In this document: positions 1 to 8,668 of the stretch, piece after piece
Position numbering within the stretch: the first letter of the stretch is position 1
Layout: every line of letters begins with the position of its first letter
Source: Xanthobacteraceae bacterium
GTDB taxonomy: Bacteria; Pseudomonadota; Alphaproteobacteria; Rhizobiales; Xanthobacteraceae
Length of the DNA stretch: 64,000 bases
Direction: 5' to 3'
NCBI GenBank assembly: GCA_030041005.1
Contig: JASHOR010000131.1
Coordinates: 62,001-126,000, forward strand
The notes under the pieces: generated by a model
The model's database searches: none
What the model saw: only the letters and a program-made list of their open reading frames with translations
Told to the model about the DNA's origin: nothing
Position numbers and translations under genes: made by a program

Positions 1-1025
1 TCGACGTCGCTGCCGCGACATGACGGACGCAGCCAAGCCGGCTGCGGCGGTCTTGTCGAGCGCACCTTGACGTAAATCTCGGCGGGACGGCACGCTGCCG
101 CCTCTTCGATCGAGCCATCGCCAAGCCAATTGATTTCGCGCAGCTTGATCCGACTCGTGCGCAGCGTCTCGCGTGGTCCGACGACGACGCGGCGAGCCGC
201 CGCGTCAAGCCGCACCACGTAGAGCGGCGAGCCGGTGGCGATGCCAAGCCCGCGGCGCTGGCCGACGGTGAAATGAATGATGCCATGGTGATGGCCCAGA
301 ACGTGTCCATCGAGGTCAATGATTTCACCTGGCCCTGAAGCGCCGGGCCGCAGCCGCTCGATCACTTGCGCGTAATGGCCGGTCGGCACGAAGCAGATAT
401 CCTGGCTGTCCTGCTTGTCGGCGACGGGAAGGCCGAAGTGGCGGGCAAGCTCGCGCGTTTCCGCCTTGGTGCGGTCGCCGAGCGGAAAGCGCAGCAGCTC
501 AAGTTGAGCGCGCGTCGTGGCGAACAAAAAATAGCTCTGATCGCGTTCGGCTTCGCGAGCCCGAAACAGCCCGCGGCTGCCATCCGGCAGTGACCGCGAA
601 GCGACATAGTGGCCAGTCGCCAAAAACTTTGCCCCGAGCTCGCGCGCGGTCTCCAGCAGATCGCGGAACTTGATCGATTGATTGCATTCCACGCATGGAA
701 CCGGCGTTTCGCCGGACACGTAGCTGTCGACAAAGCGGTCGATGACCGCTTCCCTGAAACGGCTCTCGTAGTTGAGAACATAGTGCGGGATACCGATGCG
801 CTCGGCGACCGCCCGGGCATCATGGATGTCGCGTCCGGCGCAGCAGGCGCCCTTGCGGTGGGTGGCCGCACCGTGATCGTAGAGCTGCAGGGTGATGCCG
901 ATGACGTCGTAGCCGGCATCGGCAAGAAGCGCCGCGGTGACCGACGAATCGACGCCTCCCGACATGGCGACGACAACGCGCGTATCGGATGGCCGCCCGC
1001 CAATGTCGAGATCATGCAGCATCAT
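1..1025 (-). CDS. mnmA: tRNA-specific 2-thiouridylase MnmA (3' end cut off by the window)
   Basis: Reading the minus strand from about 1025 to the window edge gives an N-type ATP pyrophosphatase with the P-loop [12 protein letters not shown], then the C-x-x-C region [12 protein letters not shown] and the late motif DSQDICFV. These are signatures of MnmA, which 2-thiolates U34 of Lys, Glu and Gln tRNAs in the cytoplasm using sulfur relayed from a cysteine desulfurase. About 341 codons are visible; the family is usually about 360-400 residues, so only the C-terminal tail is missing. I chose ATG 1025 because AGGAG lies 12 bases upstream; in-frame ATG 1064 and ATG 1022 are alternatives. It is divergent from fliK. 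Confidence 0.93.
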   Translation of the reverse strand, partial: MMLHDLDIGGRPSDTRVVVAMSGGVDSSVTAALLADAGYDVIGITLQLYDHGAATHRKGACCAGRDIHDARAVAERIGIPHYVLNYESRFREAVIDRFVDSYVSGETPVPCVECNQSIKFRDLLETARELGAKFLATGHYVASRSLPDGSRGLFRAREAERDQSYFLFATTRAQLELLRFPLGDRTKAETRELARHFGLPVADKQDSQDICFVPTGHYAQVIERLRPGASGPGEIIDLDGHVLGHHHGIIHFTVGQRRGLGIATGSPLYVVRLDAAARRVVVGPRETLRTSRIKLREINWLGDGSIEEAAACRPAEIYVKVRSTRPPQPAWLRPSCRGSDV

Positions 1026-1339
1026 ACCGCGGACATGCTCCTGGACGCTCCGTCGCGACCACATGGCACCAAGCCTAAGCCACAAGGAAGGCATCCAACC
1101 ATACTACATACTATAAGTGGGGTCGGTTGGCTCCGCCATGGTTGCGGTCCTCCGGCAGCAATAGCCGTCGGCTGCTTCGGTCGCGGGCAAATTTTGCCCG
1201 GTTGCAGGCGATGGGAGGCGCTTTATGCCGCGCGCAGACGAGGCCAAGTTATTGTGTTGTCGCAACTTCTCGCCGCTGGATGCGTGGCCCGCGGGTTGCA
1301 AGCGAAGTTGGGCTTGTCGCCCTCTCCGGGAGCGCCGCA
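1026..1339. other. divergent intergenic region between mnmA and fliK
   Basis: About 314 bases without a convincing gene. The plus-strand reading frame of fliK stays open back to ATG 1127, but that stretch is basic and low in hydrophobic residues and does not look like protein. An AT-rich patch near 1099-1118 (CATACTACATACTATAAG) is a possible sigma-70 type promoter core. The distal part holds the sigma-54 type site listed separately. Confidence 0.5.
1285..1300 (+). promoter_or_regulatory. candidate sigma-54 promoter of fliK
   Basis: TGGCCCGCGGGTTGCA matches the -24/-12 consensus TGGCACG-N4-TTGCA with one substitution and exactly ten bases between the GG and GC pairs. A start site would fall near 1312, about 28 bases before the fliK GTG at 1340. 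FlbD, a sigma-54 activator of flagellar genes, is encoded in the same cluster, so the site fits the expected circuit. Regulation is inferred from sequence only. Confidence 0.6.
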
Positions 1340-2995
1340 GTGCCGAGTTCTCCGAGTATCACGTCAGACCCCGGCGCCACACCCCCGCTTGCGTCGCCGC
1401 GATCACAGGTCGGTGCGGCCACCGTGCAGGTGGACATGCCGTTTGCCGACCTGCTTGAGACCAACGGCGCGCCGCCCCTTACGACCAATGGGTCTGCCGC
1501 ATCGTCGCCGTCAGAGTCCCAGACGCCGCAGCCTACGGTGGCGGATGGAAACGGTCGCGCGTCGGCCAGCCTTGCGGCCGATAGCGTGAGTGCGGCCGGC
1601 GGTACGCAACAAAATGCCCGAATGGGCACCGCACTTGCCGGAACATCGCGTGCGAATGGGGCAGCCGCCAATTCGGCCGCGCGCTCGGCCCAGTTTCATA
1701 GCGCGAGATGGAGTCGGTCGCGTGCCGCGTCGGCGAATTCGAACGCCGCTGATGCAAACACCACCGCCACCGCCGCCGACTCTGCGTCCGACTCGTCGGG
1801 CGGCGGAAGCGACGCGCAAATCGCTGCGAAAGCGAGTGATGGGTCAACAAACCCCTCAAACGATTCGGCGGCGCAAACTGACGCGCGCGATTCTCTGGCA
1901 GCGAGCGTCAGCGCCGCGGCGGCAGCCGCCATGGCAGCAAACGCTGCCAACGTTTCCGCCGGCTCCGGCGCAATAGCGGCGCCGAAGGTAACCTCCGCCC
2001 GCTCGGGAAAGGGCAATGGCAGGGACGGCGTAGGCAAAGACGGTCCGGCGTCGGGCAATACAGGCTCGCCCGCGGCGGCCGTCGTCGTCAATGCGGATAT
2101 CGGTGGGACAGTGTCGGCGGCTGCAGGATTGGCGATCGGCGACGGCAAAAGTCGCGGCACGGCTTCCCTGACGTTCGGCAGTCAACAGAATTCGCAAAAT
2201 TCGCAGGACGCGCGGGCCGCACATTCAACGGCGGCAACATCGCAGGCAGGGAATGCAACTGCAGCGAGCGCCGCCAACAACAGCGATTCCGGATCGGTTG
2301 CTCAGTCGGCCAGTACGCCAACCACGGCTGATTTGCTGCAGCAAGCGCAAACGCAAGCGACTGTAGCCGCATCTTCCGCGAAAGACCCCACCTCCACAGG
2401 TGGGTCGGTGCGCGCCACGTCGATCATTGGGGTCACCATGGCGGCTGCGCAGTCCGCATCGCTTGCGCAGGCTGCAACGGGGGCGAAAGCGACCGAAATC
2501 CCCAATTTCGGCCTCACGGCAGCAGGCGGGTCGGGAACGGCTTCGGGAACGGCCGCAACCGCTTCGGGCGGCGTGCCCCTTTCCGGTCTCGCCGTCGCCA
2601 TCGCCGCGCGCGGTCGCGCCGGCTCCAAGCAGTTCGATATCCGGCTGGATCCACCGGAACTTGGCGCCATCAACGTGCGACTCGGTATTGATCGCAGCGG
2701 ACAGGTGACCTCGCATGTGACCGTCGAGCGCGCCGATACCCTGCAACTGCTGCAGAGCCACCAGCCGCAGCTCGAGCAAGCGCTCCAGCAGGCCGGATTG
2801 AAGACCGCCGCCAACGGGATGCAGTTCACGCTGCAGAATCAATCCTTCGCCGGCCAGAACGGCGGCGGGAACAATAGCGCCAACCAACAGAATTCGCCTC
2901 GGCCCGTGATAGCGGACCCGGAGGTTGCCCCGATCGGCAAGGCCCAGGCCTATTCCCGCGTGAGCGTAAGAAGCGGCATCGATATCCGCGTTTAA
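1340..2995 (+). CDS. fliK: flagellar hook-length control protein FliK
   Basis: Exported molecular ruler that stops hook growth and switches the flagellar type III secretion apparatus to late substrates. The long N-terminal part (to about residue 420) is Ala/Ser/Gly/Asn-rich and low complexity, as in other FliK proteins. The C-terminal Flg_hook domain is recognisable by FDIRLDPPELGAINVRL, then an alpha-helical segment with LQLLQSHQPQLEQALQQAG. Start chosen at GTG 1340 (product VPSSPSITSD) because GGGAG sits about 7 bases upstream and a sigma-54 type promoter ends 40 bases before it; an in-frame ATG at 1127 would add 71 atypical residues. flgD follows 23 bases downstream. Confidence 0.85.
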   Translation: MPSSPSITSDPGATPPLASPRSQVGAATVQVDMPFADLLETNGAPPLTTNGSAASSPSESQTPQPTVADGNGRASASLAADSVSAAGGTQQNARMGTALAGTSRANGAAANSAARSAQFHSARWSRSRAASANSNAADANTTATAADSASDSSGGGSDAQIAAKASDGSTNPSNDSAAQTDARDSLAASVSAAAAAAMAANAANVSAGSGAIAAPKVTSARSGKGNGRDGVGKDGPASGNTGSPAAAVVVNADIGGTVSAAAGLAIGDGKSRGTASLTFGSQQNSQNSQDARAAHSTAATSQAGNATAASAANNSDSGSVAQSASTPTTADLLQQAQTQATVAASSAKDPTSTGGSVRATSIIGVTMAAAQSASLAQAATGAKATEIPNFGLTAAGGSGTASGTAATASGGVPLSGLAVAIAARGRAGSKQFDIRLDPPELGAINVRLGIDRSGQVTSHVTVERADTLQLLQSHQPQLEQALQQAGLKTAANGMQFTLQNQSFAGQNGGGNNSANQQNSPRPVIADPEVAPIGKAQAYSRVSVRSGIDIRV

Positions 2996-3018
2996 GTGCA
3001 ATCGTGTGAGGGCGAACA

Positions 3019-3801
3019 ATGACGACGACCAATCCCACCACCTCGACGAGCACCAGTGCGGCCACCACTGCCGCGCAGGCTGCCGGTACGGCCGGTTCGC
3101 AAGAGCTTGCCGGCAACTTCGACACGTTTTTGCAGCTTTTGACCACGCAACTGCAGAACCAGGATCCGTTGAATCCGCTCGACACGAACCAGTTCACTCA
3201 GCAGCTCGTCGAGTTTGCCTCTGTCGAACAGCAGATCAATACCAACAGCAATCTGCAGACGTTGATCTCGCTTCAACAGGTATCGGAGGCGACTTCGGCG
3301 ATGCAGTTGCTTGGCGCCAACGTGACTATAAGCAGCGCAACCGCGGCGCTATCGAGCGGAACGCCGGCGACGTGGAATTTCTCCGTTCCTTCGCCGGCAA
3401 CCGGCACGGTCACCATCACCAATTCGTCCGGGGAGACGGCGTACACCGGAACGGTCTCGCTCAATGCCGGAAACCAGAGCTACACCTGGAACGGCACGGG
3501 GACGAACGGCGTGACCTGGCCCGCCGGCAATTACACGCTGTCGATCAACGCGACCGGCGCCAATGGCCAGGCGGTGACTGTCTCGACGCAAGTGCAAGGC
3601 GTCGTTACCGGGGTCAACGTCACCCAGAGTCCGCCGCAGGTCACGGTGGGGGGCGAGAGCTATCCAATCAGCTCGATCCAATCGCTCAACAATGGCAGTT
3701 CGAGCAGCATCACCGGCGGTACGAGCAGCGCCATCAGCAATCTCAACACGAGTATCGGCAATCTCAACACCACGATCAGCAATCTCATCCAATCGCTCTA
3801 G
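3019..3801 (+). CDS. flgD: flagellar hook-capping protein FlgD
   Basis: Scaffold that caps the growing hook and guides FlgE assembly; it is secreted and later discarded. Residues 30-75 carry the FlgD signature NFDTFLQLLTTQLQNQDPLN followed by the Q/E-rich helix QQLVEFASVEQQINTN. Residues 100-200 form the Ig/Fn3-like part (GTVTITNSSGETAYTGTV, TYTWNGTGTNGVTWPAGNYT). The last 40 residues are Ser/Asn/Ile-rich repeats (SAISNLNTSIGNLNTTISNL), probably a coiled tail. The TAG stop is at the same time the first three bases of a decayed MITE-like repeat. Co-directional with fliK, 23 bases apart. Confidence 0.92.
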   Translation: MTTTNPTTSTSTSAATTAAQAAGTAGSQELAGNFDTFLQLLTTQLQNQDPLNPLDTNQFTQQLVEFASVEQQINTNSNLQTLISLQQVSEATSAMQLLGANVTISSATAALSSGTPATWNFSVPSPATGTVTITNSSGETAYTGTVSLNAGNQSYTWNGTGTNGVTWPAGNYTLSINATGANGQAVTVSTQVQGVVTGVNVTQSPPQVTVGGESYPISSIQSLNNGSSSSITGGTSSAISNLNTSIGNLNTTISNLIQSL

Positions 3802-3862
3802 TGTGGCGGTCCGCACGACGGGTTTGTCGCAAGAATGATGCAGACTTCAGAATCGCCACGCC
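3799..3862. repeat. decayed single-unit copy of the TA-ended palindromic MITE
   Basis: The segment starts TAGTGTGGCGGT and ends with GATGCAGACTTCAGAATCGCCAC. The right arm read in reverse, GTGGCGATTCTGAAGTC, matches the terminal repeat of the full-length elements at 32958 and 58148 with a few changes. The left arm has lost its middle. It resembles unit 2 (76 bp) of those elements rather than the whole. The opening TAG is the flgD stop codon. Confidence 0.55.
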
Positions 3863-4069
3863 GGCGATCATTGCCCTGCAAATAGCGCGCAGGACCGCCG
3901 GCAGCGTCCGGCCCGGCCCTTTCCGGCGACTTTTTGCATAGCGAAAAGCCCGCACGCTGTACGGCGGCGCGCCGAAAAAGGCCAATTGGCCCCCGCGCTT
4001 AGGCAAATCTTAAGCCGCCATGCGTAATCTCAGAACTGTTCGCGTTGTCGAGTTCGTGAGAGTGAGATT

Positions 4070-4345
4070 ATGACTGAACCCCATCGCCCGAGGGTCAAGT
4101 ACGTCATCGGGCCGGACGGTTCCCCCCTGACGATTGCGGATTTGCCGGCGCCCGGCACGAAGCGTTGGGTCATCCGACGCAAAGCGGAGGTGGTGGCGGC
4201 GGTCCGTGGCGGGTTGCTGTCGCTTGAGGAGGCGTGCAGCCGCTATACCCTCACGGTCGAGGAATTCCTCTCTTGGCAATACTCGATAGACCAGCATGGC
4301 CTTGCCGGTCTGCGCACGACTCGCATTCAGCAATACCGCCAGTAG
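4070..4345 (+). CDS. sciP: SciP-type CtrA inhibitory protein (DUF1153)
   Basis: The 91-residue product MTEPHRPRVKYVIGPDGSPL is a DUF1153 protein. In Caulobacter this family (SciP) binds CtrA and blocks its transcriptional activation during the cell cycle. The helix-turn-helix core is visible at residues 30-80 (KRWVIRRKAEVVAAVRGG, LSLEEACSRYTLTVEEFLSW), and length matches the family. It sits between flgD and fliF, and a CtrA-like box lies about 200 bases downstream in front of fliF, so a local role in timing flagellar genes is plausible. Family assignment is confident; the regulatory role here is inferred. Confidence 0.88.
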   Translation: MTEPHRPRVKYVIGPDGSPLTIADLPAPGTKRWVIRRKAEVVAAVRGGLLSLEEACSRYTLTVEEFLSWQYSIDQHGLAGLRTTRIQQYRQ

Positions 4346-4376
4346 CAGCCTCCGTCTTCGACCCGGAGGGATCGTC

Positions 4377-4403
4377 AACGCCGGGCGATCGGGCCGGCGT
4401 TTT
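4377..4403 (+). terminator. probable rho-independent terminator after sciP
   Basis: AACGCCGG (4377-4384) pairs with CCGGCGTT (4394-4401) around a 9-base loop and is followed by a short T run (TTTT). The stem is GC-rich. It lies 32 bases after the sciP stop and before the separate promoter region of fliF. Confidence 0.5.
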
Positions 4404-4545
4404 CGTGTGACGACTCGCCGTCGGGCGGCTGCGGATCGCGAATAAGAAGCCGCCGACGCTGCGGCGACGTCTCCAATTCCCTGCCAAGCAGACGATTGAT
4501 GCCGCCGGGCGGGCGGCGACAGTTTTGCCAACGAATGGCCCTGCA

Positions 4546-4560
4546 TTAACCGGGCGCTAA
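4546..4560 (+). promoter_or_regulatory. candidate CtrA-binding box upstream of fliF
   Basis: TTAACCGGGCGCTAA fits the CtrA consensus TTAA-N7-TTAA with one mismatch in the second half-site. It ends 46 bases before the fliF start, a typical distance for a promoter-overlapping CtrA site. fliF operons of Caulobacter are direct CtrA targets. In a GC-rich genome such a TTAA-N7-CTAA is rare by chance but not proof. Confidence 0.5.
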
Positions 4561-4605
4561 CCATCCGGCAGGCAAATCTTGCCGGTCGCGCAGCGATGCC
4601 TGGGG

Positions 4606-6276
4606 ATGATGCTGGTGCAGAATCTGGTGGAGTTTGTCAAAACGCTTGGCGTCCCGCGCATTGCCGCGATGGGCGTTGTCGCGCTGGCGCTCATTGGGTT
4701 CTTTGCCTTTCTCATTCTGCGCGTCACTGCACCCGAGATGACCCCCTTGTTCACCAACCTGACGTTGGACGATTCCGCTGCGATCGCCAAGGAGCTCGAC
4801 CACGAGGGCGTGTCGTACCAACTGCGCGGACGAGGCGACGCCATTCTTGTGCCCAGGGACCGCGTCGCCCGGCTGCGGATGACGCTCGCTGAAATCGGCC
4901 TGCCCAAGGGCGGAGGCGTAGGCTACGAGATTTTCGACAAGTCGAATGTGCTCGGCACCACCAGCTTCGTGCAGAATATCGATGCAGTGCGCGCGCTGGA
5001 GGGCGAACTCGAACGCACCATCCGCACTCTTGACAGCGTCGAAGACGCCCGCGTGCATCTGGTGATGCCTCAGCGGCCGCTGTTCTCCCGCGACAAGGTC
5101 GAACCCTCCGCCTCGATCGTGCTGCGGGTGCGTGGGACGCTTGAGCCCGGGCAGGTGCGGGCGATTCGCCACTTGGTCGCCACGGCCGTCAACGGCCTGC
5201 GCCCGCAACGCATCTCGATCGTTGACGAGGCCGGCCATTTGCTGGCGGACGGCGCCGACGACGATCCGAACGGCGGGGTCGCCGCCGACGAGCGGCAAAC
5301 CGCCTATGAGCAACGGCTGCGCAATCAGGTTGAGGCGATCGTCAGCTCGGTGGTCGGGCCCGGTCATGCGCGGGTCCAGGTCAACGCCGATTTTGATTTC
5401 GACCGCATAACCGAAACGTCGGACACCTACGATCCCGACAGCCGCGTCGTGCGCTCCAGTCAGACCCGCGAGGAGACCTCCGCCACCACCCAAGGCAACA
5501 ACGAGGTCACGGTTGGCAACGAGATACCGCAAGGAGCGCAGGCGCAAAATTCGGGGACGGGAGATTCCACCCCGGCACCGCGCGACCAGGCGAAAAAATC
5601 CGAAGAAATCGTCAACTACGAGATATCAAAGACCACCAAGACGGAAGTGACCGAGGGCGGCCGCCTCAAGCGCGTCTCGGTTGCCGTGCTGGTCGACGGC
5701 ACCTACGTCAAAAACGACAAGGGCGAGTTCGTTTACAAGCCCCGCAGCAAGGAAGAGATCGATCAGATCGCGGCGGTTGTGCGCTCTGCCATCGGCTTCG
5801 ACAAGAAGCGCGGCGATCAGGTCGATGTGGTCAACCTGCCCTTCGCCGAACCGCCGCCCGAACCAGCCGCGCCGCCGCGCAGTTGGCTCTCCGCCCTGCA
5901 TTTCTCCAAAGACGACATCATGCAGGCGATCGAAATGGTGGTGATGGGACTCCTCGGGCTCGCGGTGTTGTTCCTGGTCGTGCGGCCTCTCGTGCGGCGC
6001 ATCCTCGCCCCCGTCGAGAATGCTCTGCCGGCGCTGCCGGCCGGCGCATTGCCCGCCGGCCCGCTGGCGGCGGAACCAGTCGCCGGGGTTGTCGCCGAAA
6101 GCGGCCCGCAATTCAAAGGGGAGCGCAGCGAGGCCTCGAAAATGATCGATATCGCGCAAATCCAGGGCCAAGTGCACGCTCAATCAGTGCAAAAAGTCGG
6201 CGAAATCGCCGACCGCAATCCCCGCGAAACAGTTTCCATCATCCGCCAGTGGCTGCATGAGACCGCCGCGGCCTGA
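4606..6276 (+). CDS. fliF: flagellar MS-ring protein FliF
   Basis: Inner-membrane protein that oligomerises into the MS ring, the base of the flagellar motor. A first transmembrane helix ([20 protein letters not shown], residues about 14-35) precedes the YscJ/FliF ring-building modules ([60 protein letters not shown]). A second membrane helix lies near residues 440-465 ([20 protein letters not shown]). The cytoplasmic tail [20 protein letters not shown] is the FliG-binding end. ATG 4606 is followed at once by another ATG; a TTG at 4579 would add nine unlikely residues. First gene of a fliF-fliG-fliH-fliN-flbD run like that of Caulobacter. Confidence 0.95.
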   Translation: MMLVQNLVEFVKTLGVPRIAAMGVVALALIGFFAFLILRVTAPEMTPLFTNLTLDDSAAIAKELDHEGVSYQLRGRGDAILVPRDRVARLRMTLAEIGLPKGGGVGYEIFDKSNVLGTTSFVQNIDAVRALEGELERTIRTLDSVEDARVHLVMPQRPLFSRDKVEPSASIVLRVRGTLEPGQVRAIRHLVATAVNGLRPQRISIVDEAGHLLADGADDDPNGGVAADERQTAYEQRLRNQVEAIVSSVVGPGHARVQVNADFDFDRITETSDTYDPDSRVVRSSQTREETSATTQGNNEVTVGNEIPQGAQAQNSGTGDSTPAPRDQAKKSEEIVNYEISKTTKTEVTEGGRLKRVSVAVLVDGTYVKNDKGEFVYKPRSKEEIDQIAAVVRSAIGFDKKRGDQVDVVNLPFAEPPPEPAAPPRSWLSALHFSKDDIMQAIEMVVMGLLGLAVLFLVVRPLVRRILAPVENALPALPAGALPAGPLAAEPVAGVVAESGPQFKGERSEASKMIDIAQIQGQVHAQSVQKVGEIADRNPRETVSIIRQWLHETAAA

Positions 6277-6287
6277 TCGAGCGCCCA

Positions 6288-7385
6288 ATGCCGTCCGCCT
6301 ACGACGACAAATCCGAGAACGCCGCGCAACGCGAGATTTCAAGCGCGCTCGCCAGCTTGGCCGGAAATCCCAGCGCGCCGCCGGGCAAACGCAAGCTGAC
6401 CGGGCCGCAGCGCGTCGCGGTGCTCATGCTCGCGCTCGGTGAACAGCACGGCTCCAAGATCTGGAGCATGCTTGACGACGATGAACTGCGGCAGATCTCG
6501 ATCGTGATGTCGACCATTGGCACAGTCGAAGCCGAGCTGGTCGAAAACCTGCTGCTCGAATTCGTCTCGCGCATGTCCGCGTCGGGCGCGCTTATGGGCA
6601 ATTACGATGCGACCGAGCGCCTGCTGCAGCAATATCTGCCGCCTGAGCGGGTCGGCAACATCATGGACGAGATCCGCGGCCCGGCCGGGCGCAACATGTG
6701 GGAGAAGCTCTCCAACGTTCAGGAGGAGGTGCTCGCCAACTACCTGAAGAACGAGTACCCGCAGACCGTCGCCGTCGTGCTTTCCAAAATCGGACCCGAG
6801 CACGCCGCACGCGTACTGGCGATCCTGCCGGAAGAGTTGGCGCTGGACGTCATCAATCGCATGTTGCGCATGGAGGCCGTGCAGAAGGAGGTCCTCGAGC
6901 GGGTCGAGCAGACGCTGCGCACGGAATTCATGTCCAACCTCTCGCAAACCCGGCGCCGCGACGCCCACGAGGTCATGGCGGAAATCTTCAATAATTTCGA
7001 TCGACAGACCGAAACGCGGTTTCTCACCGCGCTCGAGGAGGAGAACCGCGAGAGCGCCGAGCGCATCAAGACTCTGATGTTTACGTTCGACGACCTCACC
7101 AAGTTGGACGCCGCGTCGTCGCAAACGCTGATGCGGCATGTGGAAAAGGACAAGCTCGCCGTTGCACTCAAGGGCGCGGCCGAGCCGGTACGCCAGTTCT
7201 TCCTTTCCAACATGTCGACTCGCGCCGCCAAGATGCTGATGGACGACATGCAGGCCATGGGGCCGGTGCGCTTGCGCGAGGTCGACGAAGCGCAGGCGCT
7301 CTTGGTCAATCTCGCCAAGGACCTTGCCGCCAAGGGCGAGATCGTCATCTCCAAGAGCCGCGGCGAAGAAGAGCTGGTTTATTGA
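6288..7385 (+). CDS. fliG: flagellar motor switch protein FliG
   Basis: Cytoplasmic rotor protein that joins the MS ring to the C ring and provides the torque surface for the stators. The N-terminal FliF-binding domain ([20 protein letters not shown]), the middle domain with the conserved E(H/Y)PQT motif ([20 protein letters not shown], residues about 150-170) and the C-terminal torque helix region ([23 protein letters not shown]) are all present. At 365 residues it is full length for alphaproteobacteria. It starts 11 bases after the fliF stop. Confidence 0.96.
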   Translation: MPSAYDDKSENAAQREISSALASLAGNPSAPPGKRKLTGPQRVAVLMLALGEQHGSKIWSMLDDDELRQISIVMSTIGTVEAELVENLLLEFVSRMSASGALMGNYDATERLLQQYLPPERVGNIMDEIRGPAGRNMWEKLSNVQEEVLANYLKNEYPQTVAVVLSKIGPEHAARVLAILPEELALDVINRMLRMEAVQKEVLERVEQTLRTEFMSNLSQTRRRDAHEVMAEIFNNFDRQTETRFLTALEEENRESAERIKTLMFTFDDLTKLDAASSQTLMRHVEKDKLAVALKGAAEPVRQFFLSNMSTRAAKMLMDDMQAMGPVRLREVDEAQALLVNLAKDLAAKGEIVISKSRGEEELVY

Positions 7386-7551
7386 GGGCGGGGATGAGAC
7401 AGGATTCAACGTCGGGGCAGTCGGCTTCTTGCAGGCGGGAAAAGGTCTCCGCGCGACGAGTTGCATGCTGCCGGCCCGGTATCGAATCGCCTCGGGCCGC
7501 CTCGCGGTCGATCTTTCCGCAGACGACCCCGGCGAATGCGGGAGCGCATGC

Positions 7552-8205
7552 ATGAGCGCGCCGACCAAATTCCTGTTCGACGTCGATTTCGCCGGCGGCG
7601 GCGAGCGCAAGCAGACGATCGCGCTCGCCGAACACGCGCGCAAGCTTGCCGACGCGGAAGCGGCCGCGCACCGCCGCGGCTATGCCGCCGCGCAGGCCGA
7701 CGCCAAGCTGCAAACCGATCGCCGCATGGTTGCGGCGCTTGAACGCCTCGCCGCGGGCGTCGCCGAAACGAGTGCGGCGCTCGGTGCGATCGAGGCGCGC
7801 CTCGAGCGCGATGCGGTCGAGGTCGCGATCGCGGTGGCGCGAAAACTCGCCCCGGCGCTGATCGCGCGCCAGCCGCTGGAGGAGATCATTGCATTGGCGG
7901 GTGATTGTTTCCGCCAATTGGTGTCGTCGCCCCATATTGCCGTGCGCGTGAACGATAATCTTTACGCCGCCACCCGGGAAAAGCTGGACGAAATCGCGCG
8001 GGCGCGCGGATTTGAGGGTCGCTTGGTCGTGCTCGCCGAGCAGGATATGGCGGCCGGCGATTGTCGTATCGAATGGGCCGACGGCGGCATCAACCGCAGC
8101 CAGGCGTCGGTCGAGGCGGCGATCGGCGAGGCGGTGGTCAACTACCTCGGTGCACGGCGTAACTCTGTCGAAGCCCATGCAAAGGTGCAGGAGACGCGGG
8201 AATGA
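7552..8205 (+). CDS. fliH: flagellar export ATPase regulator FliH (FlbE-type)
   Basis: Peripheral stator of the flagellar export ATPase FliI. Position between fliG and fliN matches flbE/fliH of Caulobacter. The start MSAPTKFLFDVDFAGGGERK is followed by an alanine/charged heptad-rich helix (residues 25-100, ARKLADAEAAAHRRGYAAAQ) that predicts a coiled coil, then a globular C-terminal part (VRVNDNLYAATREKLDEIA; GDCRIEWADGGINRS) typical of the FliH/YscL family. The frame is open upstream to 7324, overlapping fliG, but that part has no family resemblance; ATG 7552 is preferred. The last four bases overlap fliN. Confidence 0.85.
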   Translation: MSAPTKFLFDVDFAGGGERKQTIALAEHARKLADAEAAAHRRGYAAAQADAKLQTDRRMVAALERLAAGVAETSAALGAIEARLERDAVEVAIAVARKLAPALIARQPLEEIIALAGDCFRQLVSSPHIAVRVNDNLYAATREKLDEIARARGFEGRLVVLAEQDMAAGDCRIEWADGGINRSQASVEAAIGEAVVNYLGARRNSVEAHAKVQETRE

Positions 8206-8549
8206 GTGACGATGGCAAGGTCTCGCTTCCCGATCTGAACGAAGACGCCACGGGGCCGGAAATGGCCGTCGCCTCCGAGCCCGAAGGACCGACATCGCGG
8301 ATAGCCGGCGACCTGGAAGCGGTGTTCGACGTGCCCGTTCAGGTCTCGGCAGTGCTTGGCCGCGCGCGTATGGAAATCGGCGACCTGCTCAAGCTCGGCC
8401 CCGGCGCCGTGCTCGAACTCGATCGCAAGGTCGGCGAGGCGATCGACATCTACGTCAACAACCGGCTGGTTGCGCGCGGCGAAGTGGTGTTGGTCGAGGA
8501 AAAACTCGGCGTGACAATGACGGAAATCATCAGGGCCGAGCGCACATGA
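8202..8549 (+). CDS. fliN: flagellar motor switch protein FliN
   Basis: C-ring component that binds phosphorylated CheY with FliM and anchors the export gate. The 115-residue product has a short variable N-terminus and the SpoA (FliMN_C) domain: VFDVPVQVSAVLGRARMEIG, LKLGPGAVLELDRKVGEAID, VNNRLVARGEVVLVEEKLGV. Start ATG overlaps the fliH stop (ATGA), indicating translational coupling. fliM is not in this window. Confidence 0.95.
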   Translation: MSDDGKVSLPDLNEDATGPEMAVASEPEGPTSRIAGDLEAVFDVPVQVSAVLGRARMEIGDLLKLGPGAVLELDRKVGEAIDIYVNNRLVARGEVVLVEEKLGVTMTEIIRAERT

Positions 8550-8668
8550 CACGCGGATGGCAGATAGCGAAGTGGCGTTTGGCGAAGAAGACAAGTCCCG
8601 ACCTGTCGGCTGTTCGCTGCTCCCGCTTTCCGCTTGCTCGTCGTCCGCGGTGAAAAAGGAATAGACCC

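Noticed and set aside
362-1015. Long minus-strand open frame of 217 codons
   Set aside because: It is an out-of-frame shadow of mnmA; the true frame shows the SGGVDSS P-loop and runs to the left edge.
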